Positions 48,145 through 59,436 of a DNA stretch of 64,000 bases are shown here, piece by piece; positions within the stretch are counted from its first letter, which is position 1, and the number at the start of each line of letters is the position of its first letter. Location: positions 39,506,468-39,570,467 of the forward strand of contig NC_054540.1 of assembly GCF_017654505.1 (NCBI RefSeq). The letters run 5' to 3'. The notes under the pieces were generated by a model. The model ran no database searches and had not been told where the DNA came from. It saw only the letters and a list, made by a program, of their open reading frames with translations. This DNA is from Polyodon spathula. Lineage: Eukaryota; Chordata; Actinopteri; Acipenseriformes; Polyodontidae. A program made the position numbers and the translations under genes.

Positions 48145-49152
48145 GACAAGGTTGCCAGATGCAGTAGTAGAACACTACAGTCTGCTAGGGTGCCGAGCAC
48201 TAGAGCCCAGTACTCATACAAATAGAAAGTTTTCCAAAACTTGTGCATTGCCGAAGGTCACGATCCTGTGACCTGCCCTATTGAGACCATATTAACCTTC
48301 TTACACCGCTTGTTTGACGCAGGAAAATCAGTGTCCACCTTGAAGGTATACCTGGCAGCAATATCAGTGTGCCACAACAAAACTGACTCGGTGTCCCCTG
48401 GGGCACATTTCTTAAAGGGGCTCGGAGGCTTCGTCCTCCCATGAAAAGTATGGTCCCCAAGAATCTAGAACTGGTACTGCGGGTCCTTATGGGTCCCCCA
48501 TTCAAGCCCATGGTGTCAGCAGAACTGCGCCGTTTCCTTGAAGGTGGCGTTTTTAATAGCCATTACGTCTGCCAGATGAGTAAGTGAGCCTCATGTGCTG
48601 TCCATCGAAGCCACATGTATCACTTTCACTGGAAATGACTCGCGGGTAACATTAAGAACAAATCCAGCCTTTTTGCCGAAGGTGGTATATTTATTCCATA
48701 TTAACCAACCAGTGGTTTTGGAAACTTTCAGACCTCCCCTGCACGAGTCAAAGGAGGACCATAGGCAGCACATGCTTTGCCCAGTTCAGGCTCTGTGCTG
48801 TTACCTGGATAGGACGGCGTCCTGGAGACAGTCAAAACAGCTGTTTGTCTGCTATGGATCCCGCTCTAGAGGTCAGGCCCTATTGAAGCAACATCTAGTG
48901 CACTGGGCGGCAGATGCTATACGCATGGCATATGAACAGACGGACTCCCCCTTACCAGGTGATATTACGGTCCATTCTACCAGGGGTCAGGCAACTTCGT
49001 GGGCATTCCTTCATGGAGCCTCCTTAGATGAGCTATGCAATGCTGCTACATGGACAGGTAGTCAGACATTTGCGCGTTTCTACTGCCTTGATGTTGCAAA
49101 CCGAGTGAGACCCTCTCTGGGCTCTAGGGTGTTGCAGGCGGCATGCCCTTAG
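48145..49152 (+). pseudogene. DIRS tyrosine recombinase, catalytic Arg codon changed to stop
   Basis: The catalytic half is open at 48595-49152 and ends at a natural stop. It contains the HSTRGQATSWAF motif (HxxR, 48973) and RFYCLDVANRV with the nucleophilic Tyr (49075). The first catalytic Arg, in the AKRVSEL block of copy A, is TGA here (ITSAR-stop-VSEP, about 48574), as would follow from CGA to TGA change at a CpG. The N-terminal half (48145-48440) is in another frame. Confidence 0.85.
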
Positions 49153-49248
49153 GCGTCATGTGGGCTCTGAGGCTATCGCCGTGGGGCTGTAGTGTCAGTA
49201 ATTTGGAGCCACGACAGCTTTGGTACAGCTTCCCATTCGATCATAGTT

Positions 49249-49318
49249 GTCATTCCATTAAAAGGGAACATTAGGTTATTACCATAACCCTGGTTCCCCG
49301 AAAGAGAATGACAACCAT
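49249..49318. repeat. DIRS copy B internal complementary region
   Basis: GTTGTCATTCCATT (49249) pairs with AGAGAATGACAAC (49304-49316) around a ggttattaccataacc centre. It combines copies of the outer left and right ends of the element, as known for DIRS1. Confidence 0.8.
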
Positions 49319-49358
49319 TACCCTTCGAGGTCATGTCCCCAGCTGACCTGTGATTTCG

Positions 49359-49546
49359 AAAAAAAATGGCGATATACTGTGAGGACGTCCCTCTTCAGCA
49401 GGAGGTGGGAGGGACTTCCCTCTCACAGCAGGGCCCTGACAGGGCAGCTTTTTTTATATATCCTCAGTGACTGGTGGTCAGAGAGGACTCTTCCCGTTCG
49501 GTAATGGTTGTCATTCTCTTTCACGGAACCAGGGTTATGGTATTAA
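49359..49546 (-). repeat. DIRS copy B right inverted terminal repeat
   Basis: The inverse of 43610-43785 with small differences. Its outer end reads ggaaccagggttatggta, also present in inverse form in the internal complementary region. Confidence 0.85.
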
Positions 49547-50057
49547 GCTAACGTATTCTTGCATTACAAAGAAAGGAGGCCTTGATTACCCAAAATGTGT
49601 GATGTGCTTTGAAATCTAATTAATGTCTCAAGCCATCAAAGCTGAAACAGCATTTACAAGAAAAACACCATGAAGCTGGGAAATCTATTGATGTTTTCAA
49701 AAGAAAGAAATCCCACATTTTAAAACAAGTGAGTACTTTTAAGCAGCGTGTTGCTGTTCCAGAGAGGGCATTAAAAAGCATCTTTTCTAGCCTCATACCA
49801 CATTACTTGCACAAAAAAAACTCATACAATTGGAGAAGATTTTAGCAGGGCTGTTAATATTGTTCATGAAATACTGGGTGAGGAAGCACCCAAAACAGTT
49901 AAGTGGTGCTGTTGTCAAACAACATTCTGTGTTTCAGGAGCCTAGCTTGACAAATTTCCGCCTTCTATAAACCTAACATGTACGGGTAGCTGTGCAGCAT
50001 TTGCAATGTCTGTACTTTCATCTAACTGCAAGACAAAGTACGGGCTAGCATGTAACC

Positions 50058-50098
<41 letters not shown>
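50058..50098. repeat. (AAT)n microsatellite
   Basis: About 13 triplet units, at the point where the hAT-derived sequence fades. Confidence 0.9.
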
Positions 50099-50100
<2 letters not shown>

Positions 50101-50149
50101 GTTGTTGAAAGCTTATTTTTGTGTTTTTTAACAAGTTCATATAGATTAT

Positions 50150-50937
50150 ATTTTTGGTGCCATGTGAGGATGCTGTCGATAAGGCACATAAGAGGAAGAA
50201 ACTTCGGTATGCTCAACTAGCTGCTGAAGCAGAACTGCGAGGTTGGAGAGTCTGGGTTTACCCAGTGGAGGTGGGCTGTCGAGGATTTGTGGCACACACT
50301 ACAACCCGGTTTCTCAGAGGTGTCGAGTTCAGTGGCTAAGAGTTGCGTCGTATAGTGAAGAACTTATCTGAAGCAGCAGAACGGAGCAGCAACTGGCTGT
50401 GGTTGAGACAGAAAGATTCTGGATGGAGATCTCAAGCACAATAGAAAGAAAGCAACGCTGATGTACAGGTAAGTAATCTGGGCTGAGTTGAGTGGGGGTG
50501 GACGGGAGTGATGCTGGGACACCAGAATCACTGTCGAGCCCTCTTGAGGTGTCGTGGGCTAGTCGATGAAGCACCAAGGACGGAAGGTGCCCTCTTGAAA
50601 ACTCCAGAGCTGTACTCCACTTAGCTCAATCCAGATGGTTATAATGCTGATGCACTGGAGAGGCCGCACTGTGGTTGATCCCTGGAGCCAGCATTGCAGC
50701 CGTTGTGTGTGCTGATGCGCTGGGAAGGCAAAATAAGCTGATCCCTGGAGCCAGCATTACACTTCAGCCATTAACACCAAGCAGAAGGATATCTACATCA
50801 TCAGATGGAAAGAAACTCAAATGGGTGGAGGTGCAGATTGATCACATTAGTTTACTGTAAAGCTACGTCTTAGTTGGTGCTTATCTTCATGAGAGCCGAG
50901 TTCAAATCAGCATGAAGTTTTAACATCTACTCTCATG
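50150..50937 (+). mobile_element. 3' end of a non-LTR retrotransposon
   Basis: 50170-50330 reads AQLAAEAELRGWRVWVYPVE followed by VGCRGFVAHTTTRFL, a C-terminal ORF2 motif seen in many fish non-LTR elements. Then follow NLSEAAERSSNWLW and a 3' UTR of about 500 bp. The UTR occurs again, inverted, at 58919-59436. The ORF2 fragment has a stop after EFSG. Confidence 0.8.
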
Positions 50938-52832
50938 TAATGGAAATCATGTTGACATGATTTTTATCAGAATAGTTTTTGTACTGAATGATCTACCTCC
51001 TCTTTGATTCTTGCGATAGTGGTGGAATCTTCATCTGTTGTGATTTTCTTCAGTTTCTTCACAATTATGATAGAAGCATGAGCTTCCATACCTTTAGCTG
51101 AACCAGAGTAATTCTTTCTGTAGTTGTGTGGCTTAGGGGGTTTGCCCCTCCTGGAAAAATCACAAAGGGCACACTTTTTTTTTTACATGTTGCATATGCA
51201 ACACATTTCTTTGTCTGCAGTGACATGGCCAGAGAGGCTGTTGTATGCCTTGCCCTTCCCTCTAGTCTGCCAAGCAGCATCAATGCTGATTTCCACATAT
51301 TCATTGCTGTTGGAGAACAAGGTCATTATTACTCTACCTTTCTTACACAAATTAGAAGAATAAATTAAAAATAGCTTACACATTTTATATTTAATTCATT
51401 TGTTCAACTGGGCCTCATTCTTTGCTGCCTAATGAAATAATCAAAACTAAGACAATACCCGGAATGTTCATTCCTGTGAGGAACATATTAATCTTCTGAT
51501 GTCCATGCAAGACCATTGCTGCAGAAACAAAACATAATATTTAAAGCATAACTAGTAAAGGACTGTATTGTTTTTTTTATATTTGTGTTCAAAAATGTCG
51601 GCAGGTATGCAATTTCAAAATAAGTCTTACATAAATCCAAATAATTATATTTAATATTTTCATTTTAAAATGAATTTATCAGTATCAAAAGAAAATTAAC
51701 AAGAAAAAACCTATTAATTCTTACAAGTAGGTTTTCTTCTGTAGCAAAACCTTCATGAAGGCATCGGTGCCCCCCCCCCCCCCCCCGACTCACATACAAT
51801 ACTTCGCCCCTCCTCCGCCCACTCACAGGCAGTACTGCCTGGTGTGTAGACTGCTGTTACTTTTCCTGTGTGTATTGAGTTCAGTAAGTGACATGAAACA
51901 TTTGTACACTGCAAACAAAACATAATATGTCAGTCAATCTAATATTAATACGTGTTATAGTGTATTGTAAATATGCTATTGCTAGTTTTTGAAATGTAAT
52001 TTTTTTGTTTGTTTTTTTGTTTTTTACGGAATTTACCCTTATATATAGAATTAGTCAGTCCCATCTGTCTCTCGTCTTATTAACAGCTAAAGTGTAACGC
52101 AGCGCCGCAGTTTTGGCAGCTGTTCCAATTGTTTTGACAATCCCTAATCCACTCCTCCACGTATTTTTTACAGCAGGCTGATCTTCAAATACACCTGTGT
52201 CAGACAGATCACCTGACCTCGATGTGTGTCTGTGCTTACATAATTATGGTCGCTTGTGATCAACTTAACTTCCAGTGATAGGGGAAGTGAGTGAATTTTA
52301 TTTATTTTTTCTCTGCACGGAATTGCGGTAAATGTTCCTTTCGTTCCAAATATATATTGCTAAATATTCTCGGTACTGTGCCTTTAAGAATTGTTTAGGT
52401 TTGCACAGTAACGGAAGAAGAAGTGACGCTAGAACTAGGATCACATGAGAAATAGTCTGTATACAATAAGAAAGGTTTGGAATTTAGAAAATAGTTGCAA
52501 CTGGCGTATGATTTTACAATTAATGACGCGTGGATGCAAAGAACAACATTTACTACTTGTACTGTTACGACTTGTTTTTATGTATTTCTGGTAAACAACA
52601 GAACATTGTACTCACGTGCTGCTATATTCTGTACAGTATCAAGACACTTTGCAGAACATTTCCGCAGATATAGCCAGGCCTAGTTTTCTTTGTGATGTGG
52701 TACAGCAGGCGCATTTCATAACATGTAAATAATGAGCAGACGGACCTTATTTGGCAAAAAACTCACTAGCAATCCAGTACGTCTGTGACAGATGTATGAC
52801 GACGGATGCTTTATGAAAATAAACTAAACAAA
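50938..52832. other. Region upstream of KLHL42
   Basis: It contains a C run at 51771-51786 and no recognised gene. The last 400 bp should include the KLHL42 promoter and 5' UTR. An ETS-like aacggaag at about 52410 is the only suggestive motif, and no TATA box is apparent. Confidence 0.4.
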
Positions 52833-53596
52833 ATGTCGTCGGAACAAATGATTGCCATTATGATCGAGGATAGAACTTACAGTGTAAGCAAAAGCAAGCT
52901 TATCGAGAAAAGCGATTATTTTCGAGCTCTGTACAGTTCGGGCATGAAGGAATCTGAGGAGGATTCGGTGCAGTTGCAGGGACTCAGCGTTCACGGTCTG
53001 GAACTTGTCATAGAGTTCATAAATACTGCTAAAGTGCAGATTGATAACGAGACCCTGGAGGACTTAATCGAGACGGCGTCTTTCCTGCAAGTGACTTCCA
53101 TTCTCAAGCTACTTCTATCCGAAATCAAACTGGACAACTGCGTAGAACTCTACAAACTTGCCGAGTTCTACGGCATCCACGATCTGAGGAGTGCTTGTCT
53201 AAAGTTCATGACCTGTTACTTCCATCCGATGTTGCGGAGGCAGGAATTCAGACACCTTCCCACCGCCTTCCGGCAGCAGGTACGGGACCTGAGGATGAAA
53301 GGGACGGCTACTTTAATAGCTATTGGGGACTTCATAGGCACCTCCCTGGACTTAGCCCACCAGGACGAGCCCTGGTCCATGTTGAGATATGACGAGGTGT
53401 CTCAACGTTGGCTACCTCTGGCTAGCAACCTGCCTTCTGACATGGTGAACGTCAGAGGGTATGGGTCCGCAGTTTTGGACAACTACCTTTTCATAGTAGG
53501 GGGCTACAGGATGACTAGCCAGGAAATATCTGCTGCTCACTGTTACAACCCCTGTCGAAATGAGTGGAATCAGATTGCATCGCTAAACCAGAAAAG
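52833..53596 (+). CDS. KLHL42: Kelch-like protein 42, exon 1 (BTB, BACK-like, first kelch repeats)
   Basis: The start at 52833 (aaaATGt, A at -3) gives MSSEQMIAIMIEDRTYSVSK, matching the family N-terminus. An ATG nine codons upstream has a weak context. Residues about 5-100 form the BTB/POZ domain (KLIEKSDYFRALYSSGM, LVIEFINTAKVQ, TASFLQVTSILKLLLSE). A short BACK-like helical part follows (LYKLAEFYGIHDLRSACLKF). Kelch repeats begin with NVRGYGSAVLDNYLFIVGGY and YNPCRNEWNQIASLNQK. The exon ends after AAA AG, with donor GTAAAA at 53597. KLHL42 (formerly KLHDC5) is a CUL3 ubiquitin-ligase adaptor reported to target the katanin subunit p60 and so affect microtubules. Confidence 0.95.
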
Positions 53597-54033
53597 GTAA
53601 AATTAGTAGAGGATACGTTGTTTTTCAGGAAATGTAAAGTGCAAAGGGAGTTTTTTTTAGCAGGACCTTGGCTGTCATTTTCCAGTAGTACTCGTAAGCT
53701 GATAATGCATTGAAGTTTACTACGAATAATCTGACAGGGTGACATTAAACACCTGCCTACCACAGGACAATATAGGTCATATCAACATAATTCACTTAGA
53801 AATGACCTCTAACACCATTTTATGGTGAAAGGTCTATGTAGAAAACAAGTGCATTTAATAGCCTTTTTTATTAAAAAAAAAAAAAAAAATGAAATTGAAA
53901 TGTATTTTTTCTGCCATTCCCACCCTAATGTAGAAACTAGGAAGTAAACTGGATTAGAAACCTGTTTTCCCACAAATTAATTAAATATGCCTTTGAGGGG
54001 GTGTTCTTGTAAATCTGCCTCTGCCCTCATAAC
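53597..54033. other. KLHL42 intron 1, proximal part
   Basis: Ordinary intron sequence with an A run near 53873-53889. The donor is GTAAAA, weaker than consensus. Confidence 0.7.
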
Positions 54034-55448
54034 CTTAACTCTAACCCTTGCTATATCAACTACTAATACCTCTAACCCTGACCCTAACTCTCATATCAGC
54101 TGCTAATATCTCTACTGCCCTCGCTATATCAGCTGCTAATATCTCTACTGCCCTCGCTATATCAGCTGCTAATATCTCTACTGCCCTCCCTATATCAGCT
54201 GCTAATATCTCTACTGCCCTCGCTATATCAGCTGCTAATATCTCTACTGCCCTCGCTATATCAGCTGCTAATATCTCTACTGCCCTCGCTATATCAGCTG
54301 CTAATATCTCTACTGCCCTCGCTATATCAGCTGCTAATATCTCTACTGCCCTCGCTATATCAGCTGCTAATACCTCTAACCCTGACCCTGACTCTCATAT
54401 CAACTGCTAATATCTCTACTGCCCTCGCTATATCAACTGCTAATATCTCTACTGCCCTCGCTATATCAACTGCTAATATCTCTACTGCCCTCGCTATATC
54501 AACTGCTAATATCTCTACTGCCCTCGCTATATCAAAGGCTAATATCTCTACTGCCCTTGCTGTATCAACTGCTAATATCTCTACTGCCCTCGCTATATCA
54601 GCTGCTAATATCTCTACTGCCCTCGCTATATCAGCTGCTAATATCTCTACTGCCCTCGCTATATCAGCTGCTAATACCTCTACTGCCCTCGCTATATCAA
54701 CTGCTAATATCTCTACTGCCCTCGCTATATCAAAGGCTAATATCTCTACTGCCCTTGCTATATCAGCTGCTAATATCTCTACTGCCCTTGCTATATCAAC
54801 TGCTAATATCTCTACTGCCCTCGCTATATCAACTGCTAATATCTCTACTGCCCTCGCTATATCAGCTGCTAATACCTCTACTGCCCTCGCTATATCAGCT
54901 GCTAATATCTCTACTGCCCTCGCTATATCAACTGCTAATATCTCTACTGCCCTTGCTATATCAGCTGCTAATACCTCTAACCCTGACCCTAACTCTCATA
55001 TCAACTGCTAATATCTCTACTGCCCTTGCTATATCAACTGCTAATACCTCTACTGCCCTCGCTATATCAACTGCTAATATCTCTACTGCCCTCGCTATAT
55101 CAGCTGCTAATACCTCTAACCCTGACCCTAACTCTCATATCAACTACTAATATCTCTACTACCCTCGCTATATCAATGGCTAATATCTCTACTGCCCTTG
55201 CTATATCAGCTGCTAATATCTCTACTGCCCTTGCTGTATCAACTGCTAATATCTCTGCTGCCCTTGCTATAGCAACTGCTAATATCTCTACTGCCCTCGC
55301 TGTAGCAACTGCTAATATCTCTGCTGCCCTTGCTATAGCAACTGCTAATATCTCTACTGCCCTCGCTATATCAAAGGCTAATATCTCTACTGCCCTTGCT
55401 ATATCAGCTGGTAATATCTCTGCTGCCCTTGCTATAGCAACTGCTAAT
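54034..55448. repeat. 33-bp minisatellite in KLHL42 intron 1 (about 42 copies)
   Basis: The unit (core gctaatatctctactgccct) repeats with variants such as atatcagct, atatcaact, atatcaaag and atagcaact. The array is interrupted four times by a block cctctaaccctgaccctaac (about 54070, 54376, 54978, 55118) that resembles degenerate telomere repeats. Because 33 is divisible by three and the unit lacks stops, several frames on both strands are open for 120-200 codons. These are not genes. Confidence 0.93.
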
Positions 55449-56697
55449 CTCACACAACCTTTCACATGGTGCCTTCAATACCCGAGTGTAATCTAACAGA
55501 ACCCTTTACTTTTACCTGGGACCCAAGATGTCTGCCTTAGTACGGTCATATCTGTTATTGGTTTATGGATAAGAAGTAACCTATATACTGCCTTTATACT
55601 CGATACACACATGTATTCTGTTGGTCCAGTTTTATTGTCCGTCTCTAACAAGAAAAATGAACACTGTTTTGTCAGTAATTTTACTAAGCTACAGTGGCCA
55701 CAGTGTGAAAAAGTTACATATTTTAAAAAAAAATTTTCTGAAATAAATTAGAAACTAATAGCATTTGACGCATGGGAAATTACAGCAGCCCAAGGATATT
55801 CATGGAACATTTTATGACAGTTAAGAAGCTGATACTTTCTGGAGCACAGCATTGTTTTACAGGTTCACCACTGTTGCTGGATGAGACCAGTTATAGAGAA
55901 TCATTAATTTGTTCGGTTGCCCCATTCAAATCAAAACTCAGCTTTTCACAGTGTTTGTAGTTGCACCTGCCTTATCCAAGCATTAAGAGTGTGGTCCCAT
56001 TAACCTTATCTGTACAATGAGGGACAGATATGAATTATTTATTTTAATATTGCTGTGTCTGCTGGAGTGAGTCATTTATTGTTTTCAGCAAATCGTTTAT
56101 TCAACAATTGTGAAAGAGATTTTATAAACATGCTTTTGCCGTGTTAATCGAGGTAATCGTGGTAATAGACATTAAGAGTAGGTGCCATTTCTTATACATT
56201 AGCAAGTACCGTCCTCCTATTCATTTCAGTGGGCTATGTGATGTCATAGGTTCCCTTCAAACCTGTTTTTGTCGGTTCAAATGACCTACTAGCCATTGTA
56301 TAATCACAAAATATGGCACCAGGGTGTGTGTTGTTGTGGGCTTTGCCTCATACCTCACAACACACCAGAGATGTGGACACAATTAACTATGATACAAACA
56401 CTAGCTTTCAAGAACTCAGAAGTCTTTTCTTTGGATGTAAATGGGAATTTGTATCAAACATCATATTTTGACAGATGTACTGCTATGTAGATGAAAACAG
56501 AAACACTTTTTCTTTTTCCATCTCCACCTGAAGAAGAGGCTCTTGGTTTTGAAAGCCAGTATTTGTACTGTATCTCACACTTGTTCTAATAAACAGTGAC
56601 TCTTTAAAAAAACTTATGATTCAGTACTAGTGACAAGCAGTCATTTAATAGTATGTCTTTTGGTCGGCCTCTATATTATTAGATATTTTTTGTGCAG
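55449..56697. other. KLHL42 intron 1, distal part
   Basis: No repeat family firmly recognised. The acceptor tttttgtgcag ends at 56697. Confidence 0.6.
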
Positions 56698-56891
56698 GTC
56701 TAATTTTAAGCTCCTGGCTGTGAATGGAAAGCTGTATGCAGTTGGAGGGCAGTCTGTGAGCAGTGTAGAATGCTACAACCCTGAGCTGGATTGGTGGAGT
56801 TCCGTTGCTTCTCTCCCAGACCCCCTTGCTGAGTTCTCAGCCTGCGAGTGCAAGGGCATGATGTATGTGATGGGAGGGTATACAGCACGAG
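56698..56891 (+). CDS. KLHL42: Kelch-like protein 42, exon 2 (kelch repeats)
   Basis: The 194-bp exon completes the Arg codon split with exon 1 and reads SNFKLLAVNGKLYAVGGQ, VECYNPELDWWSSVASLPDP, and EFSACECKGMMYVMGGY. Two kelch blades with the GG and Y...W signatures are seen. It ends in phase 1 after CGA G with donor GTGAGT. The following exon, encoding the rest of the propeller, was not found in the remaining 7 kb, so intron 2 continues beyond the window. Confidence 0.95.
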
Positions 56892-56900
56892 GTGAGTAAA

Positions 56901-57010
56901 CAGTAGGGATTAATCGAATCCAGGATTCGGTTACTTTTTGAGCAGGGTTTGGATTCAGCCAAGTACTTAGGATTCGGTGAACCGAATCCAAATCCTATAT
57001 CCGCCCAGTC
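56901..57010. mobile_element. Left end of a hAT-like element next to the KLHL42 exon 2 donor
   Basis: It begins CAGTAGGGATTAATCGAATC and contains repeated gattcgg/ccgaatc motifs, including a perfect GGATTCGGT-GA-ACCGAATCC hairpin (56970-56989). This arrangement is typical of a widespread hAT end. The right end was not located; a Tc1 element inserted at 57276 may lie within it. The insertion begins 9 bp after the donor GT and leaves GTGAGTAA intact. Confidence 0.6.
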
Positions 57011-57275
57011 ACACATCCATTTTAATACATTCCTCCAATATTTGCGGTTCTTCTTGAAATAAAAAACACGAATCCGGTATTGAATGTAACTTTTGTATTT
57101 AATAACAAGAACACGTTTGATTAACTCTGTCGCGGCTCTGAACTCCCTATTACTGGTGGCGCACACACTAAATACGTCATGCAGCTGCTGAATGCAAACA
57201 TACCCCCGTATGCAACAGCACATTTACATCACACTTTTCATGGAGTAAAGTTCTGCAGTAAACCTGTAATATGTA

Positions 57276-58790
57276 CAGTACGGTGAAAAAGTATTTGCCC
57301 CTGTCTGATTTTCTGCATTTTTGCATATTTTTGACACTGAATGTTATCAGATCTTCAACCAAAATCTAGTATTAGATAAAAGGGACGATGAGTCAAAAGG
57401 GAACACAACATTTTGATACTTATTTCATTTATTTATTAAAGAAAGTTATGCAACACAAAATGCCCCCATGTGAAAAAGTAATCGCCCCCTTAGACTCAAT
57501 AACTGGTTACGCCACCTTTAGCAGCAATAACTGCAAGCAAACGGTTCCTGTAGTTATTGATCAGTCTCTGACAGTGCCGTGGAGGAATTTTGGCCCACTC
57601 CTTCATGCAGAACTGCTTCAACTCAGTGACATTTGTGGGTTTTCGAGCATAAACTAGGCCATTCCAAAACTTTAAAATTTCTTGTTCTTCAACCATTCTG
57701 ATGTAGACTTGCTTGTGTGTTTCGGATCATTGTCTTGCTGCATGACCCAGCTGCGCTTCAGCTTCAGCTCACAAACGGATGGTCTGACATTCTCCTGTAG
57801 ATTGTTCTGAAACAGAGCAGAAATCATAGTTCCTTCAATGATGGCAAGTCGTCCAGGTCCTGATGAAGCAAAGCATCTCCAAATCTTGACATTACCACCA
57901 CCCCGCTTGACCGTTGTTATGAGGTTCTAACTGAGGAATGCAGTGTTTGGTTTTCACCAGACACAACGGGGCCCATGTTGGCCAAAAAGTTCCACTTTTG
58001 ACTCGTCTGTCTTTCGAACATTGTTCCAGAACTCTTGAGGATCATCCAGGTGCTTTTTGGCAAACTTGAGATAAGCATTCATGTTCTTCTTAGTGAAGAG
58101 TGGTTTCCGCCTTGCTACTCTGCCGTGAATCCCATTTTTGCCTGGTGTCTTTTTGATGGTGGAGCATTGAACACTGACCTTAGCCGAGGCGAGAGAGGCC
58201 TGCAGATCCCTGGATGTTATTCTAGGGTTCTTGTGACTTCCTGGATGATTTTATGCCTTGCTCTTAGAAAGATTTTGGCAGGATGGCCACTCCTGGGAAG
58301 CTTCACTATTATCCCAAACTGTCTCCATTTGGACAATATGGCTCTGACTGTGGTTTGGTGGCGCCCCAGAGCCTTAGAAATGGCTTTGTAACCCTTTCCA
58401 GACTGAAAGGTATCAAAAACTTTTTTTTCGGGAGGTTTTCAGAAATTTCTTTTGATTGTGGCATAATGTGCCTCTAGAACCTGTGTGCTGACAACTTCAC
58501 TCTGATGGTAAGGGCCAAACTTAGTCAGATTTATATTTGGCAGGGCTGGCCCAAATCAGGCCTGATTGTTAACTAAAGTATTCAAATAGCTGACCCTAAT
58601 TATCCCTTTAACTGGGTTGAGTTAACTAAGGGGGGCAATAACTTTTTCACACCTGAAGATTGCATGTTTGATTATCTTGCACACCAAACAAATGAAAGAA
58701 GCACCAAACTTTGGTGTCATTTTTTTTTTCTCTTAGACTCCCTCTGTATACTACAAAGATCTGACCAAATTCAGTGTGAAAAATGCAAAA
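57276..58790 (-). mobile_element. Tc1-like transposon, same family as 24208-25503, decayed
   Basis: The left end cagtacggtgaaaaagta and inner repeat gtgaaaaagtaatcgccccc match the copy in the hAT at 24 kb. The right inverted repeat is present to about 58790 but lacks the outermost bases. The minus-strand transposase is broken. A deletion near 57655 joins the LEW block directly to the VYARKPTNVTELKQF block, removing the DLNPIE segment with the catalytic Glu. Confidence 0.85.
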
Positions 58791-58863
58791 ACTTTTGCGC
58801 TATGTTGCTTTGTCTGAGGCATGTTCTAGAGATCATACTGAGAGAGAAAAAAAATCGGTGCAC

Positions 58864-58866
<3 letters not shown>

Positions 58867-58917
<51 letters not shown>

Positions 58918-58918
58918 T
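58867..58918. repeat. (AT)n microsatellite
   Basis: About 25 AT units with one interruption. Confidence 0.95.
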
Positions 58919-59436
58919 AATGAGTAATGAGTACATGAGAGTAGATGTTGAACTTCATGCTGATTTGAACTCTGCTCTCGCCAAGATAAGCACCAACTAA
59001 GACGTAGCTTTGCAGTGATCCATCTGCATCTCCATCCGTTTTGCATTGCATTCCATCTGATGATGTAGATATCCTTCTGTCTGGTGTTGATTGCTGAAAT
59101 GTAATGCTGGCTCCAGCTCATTTTGCCTCCCCAGCGCATCAGCACACACAACGGCTGCGATGCTGGCTTTGGGGATTAACCCAGTGCGGTCTCCCCAGCG
59201 CATCAGCATGACAACCTTCTTGATTGTGCTAAGTAGGGTGCATCTCTGGGGTCTTCAAGTGGGCACCTTCCATCCTCCGTGTTTCGTTGACTAGCCCACG
59301 ACACCTCAAGAGGGCTCAACAGTGATTCTGGCGTCCCAGCATCACCCCCCTCCATCCCCCACTCAGCTCAGCCCAGCTTACTTACCTGTACATCAGCGTT
59401 GCTTTCTTTTTGTTGTGCTTGAGATACATGTTAAAA
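58919..59436 (-). mobile_element. Non-LTR retrotransposon 3' UTR, inverted copy
   Basis: On the minus strand it matches 50430-50937 (blocks tgtacaggtaagta, cctcttgaggtgtcgtgggc, aagctacgtcttagttggtg). It contains only the 3' UTR and is truncated at the 5' side. Confidence 0.8.

Larger units (their letters stand above)
43610..49546 (+). mobile_element. DIRS retrotransposon copy B, about 5.9 kb, both inverted terminal repeats present
   Basis: The order is left terminal repeat, gag-like region, reverse transcriptase, RNase H, tyrosine recombinase, internal complementary region, inverted right terminal repeat. This is the classic DIRS layout: no integrase and no direct LTRs. Every coding part has at least one inactivating change, so the copy is full-length but dead. 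No target duplication is evident, as expected for recombinase-mediated integration. Confidence 0.92.
43284..50040 (+). mobile_element. hAT transposon (ZBED5-like transposase type), split by a DIRS element
   Basis: The left end is CAGGGGTTCCCAAACTGGGG (43284). Before the DIRS insertion a transposase N-terminus can be read, ending SKSQKYDAVYIHF at 43570-43609. After the DIRS element it resumes with the BED-finger-like part DYPKCVMCFEI (49579-49612), followed by decayed sequence to about 50040. The C-terminal catalytic and dimerisation regions and the right end were not found. Without the DIRS element the two parts are collinear in order. Confidence 0.7.

Noticed and set aside
52806..52832. Upstream ATG as the KLHL42 start
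   Set aside because: Weak context (C at -3), and it adds nine residues not typical of the family; the ATG at 52833 fits better.
54028..54052. Interstitial telomere
   Set aside because: Only a few degenerate CCCTAA-like units; too short to call.
54034..55448. Possible CRISPR-like array
   Set aside because: The units are contiguous tandem repeats with no unique spacers, in a vertebrate intron.
54048..55496. Several open frames of 120-200 codons on both strands
   Set aside because: They are products of a stop-free 33-bp tandem repeat within an intron; no codon preference or family match.
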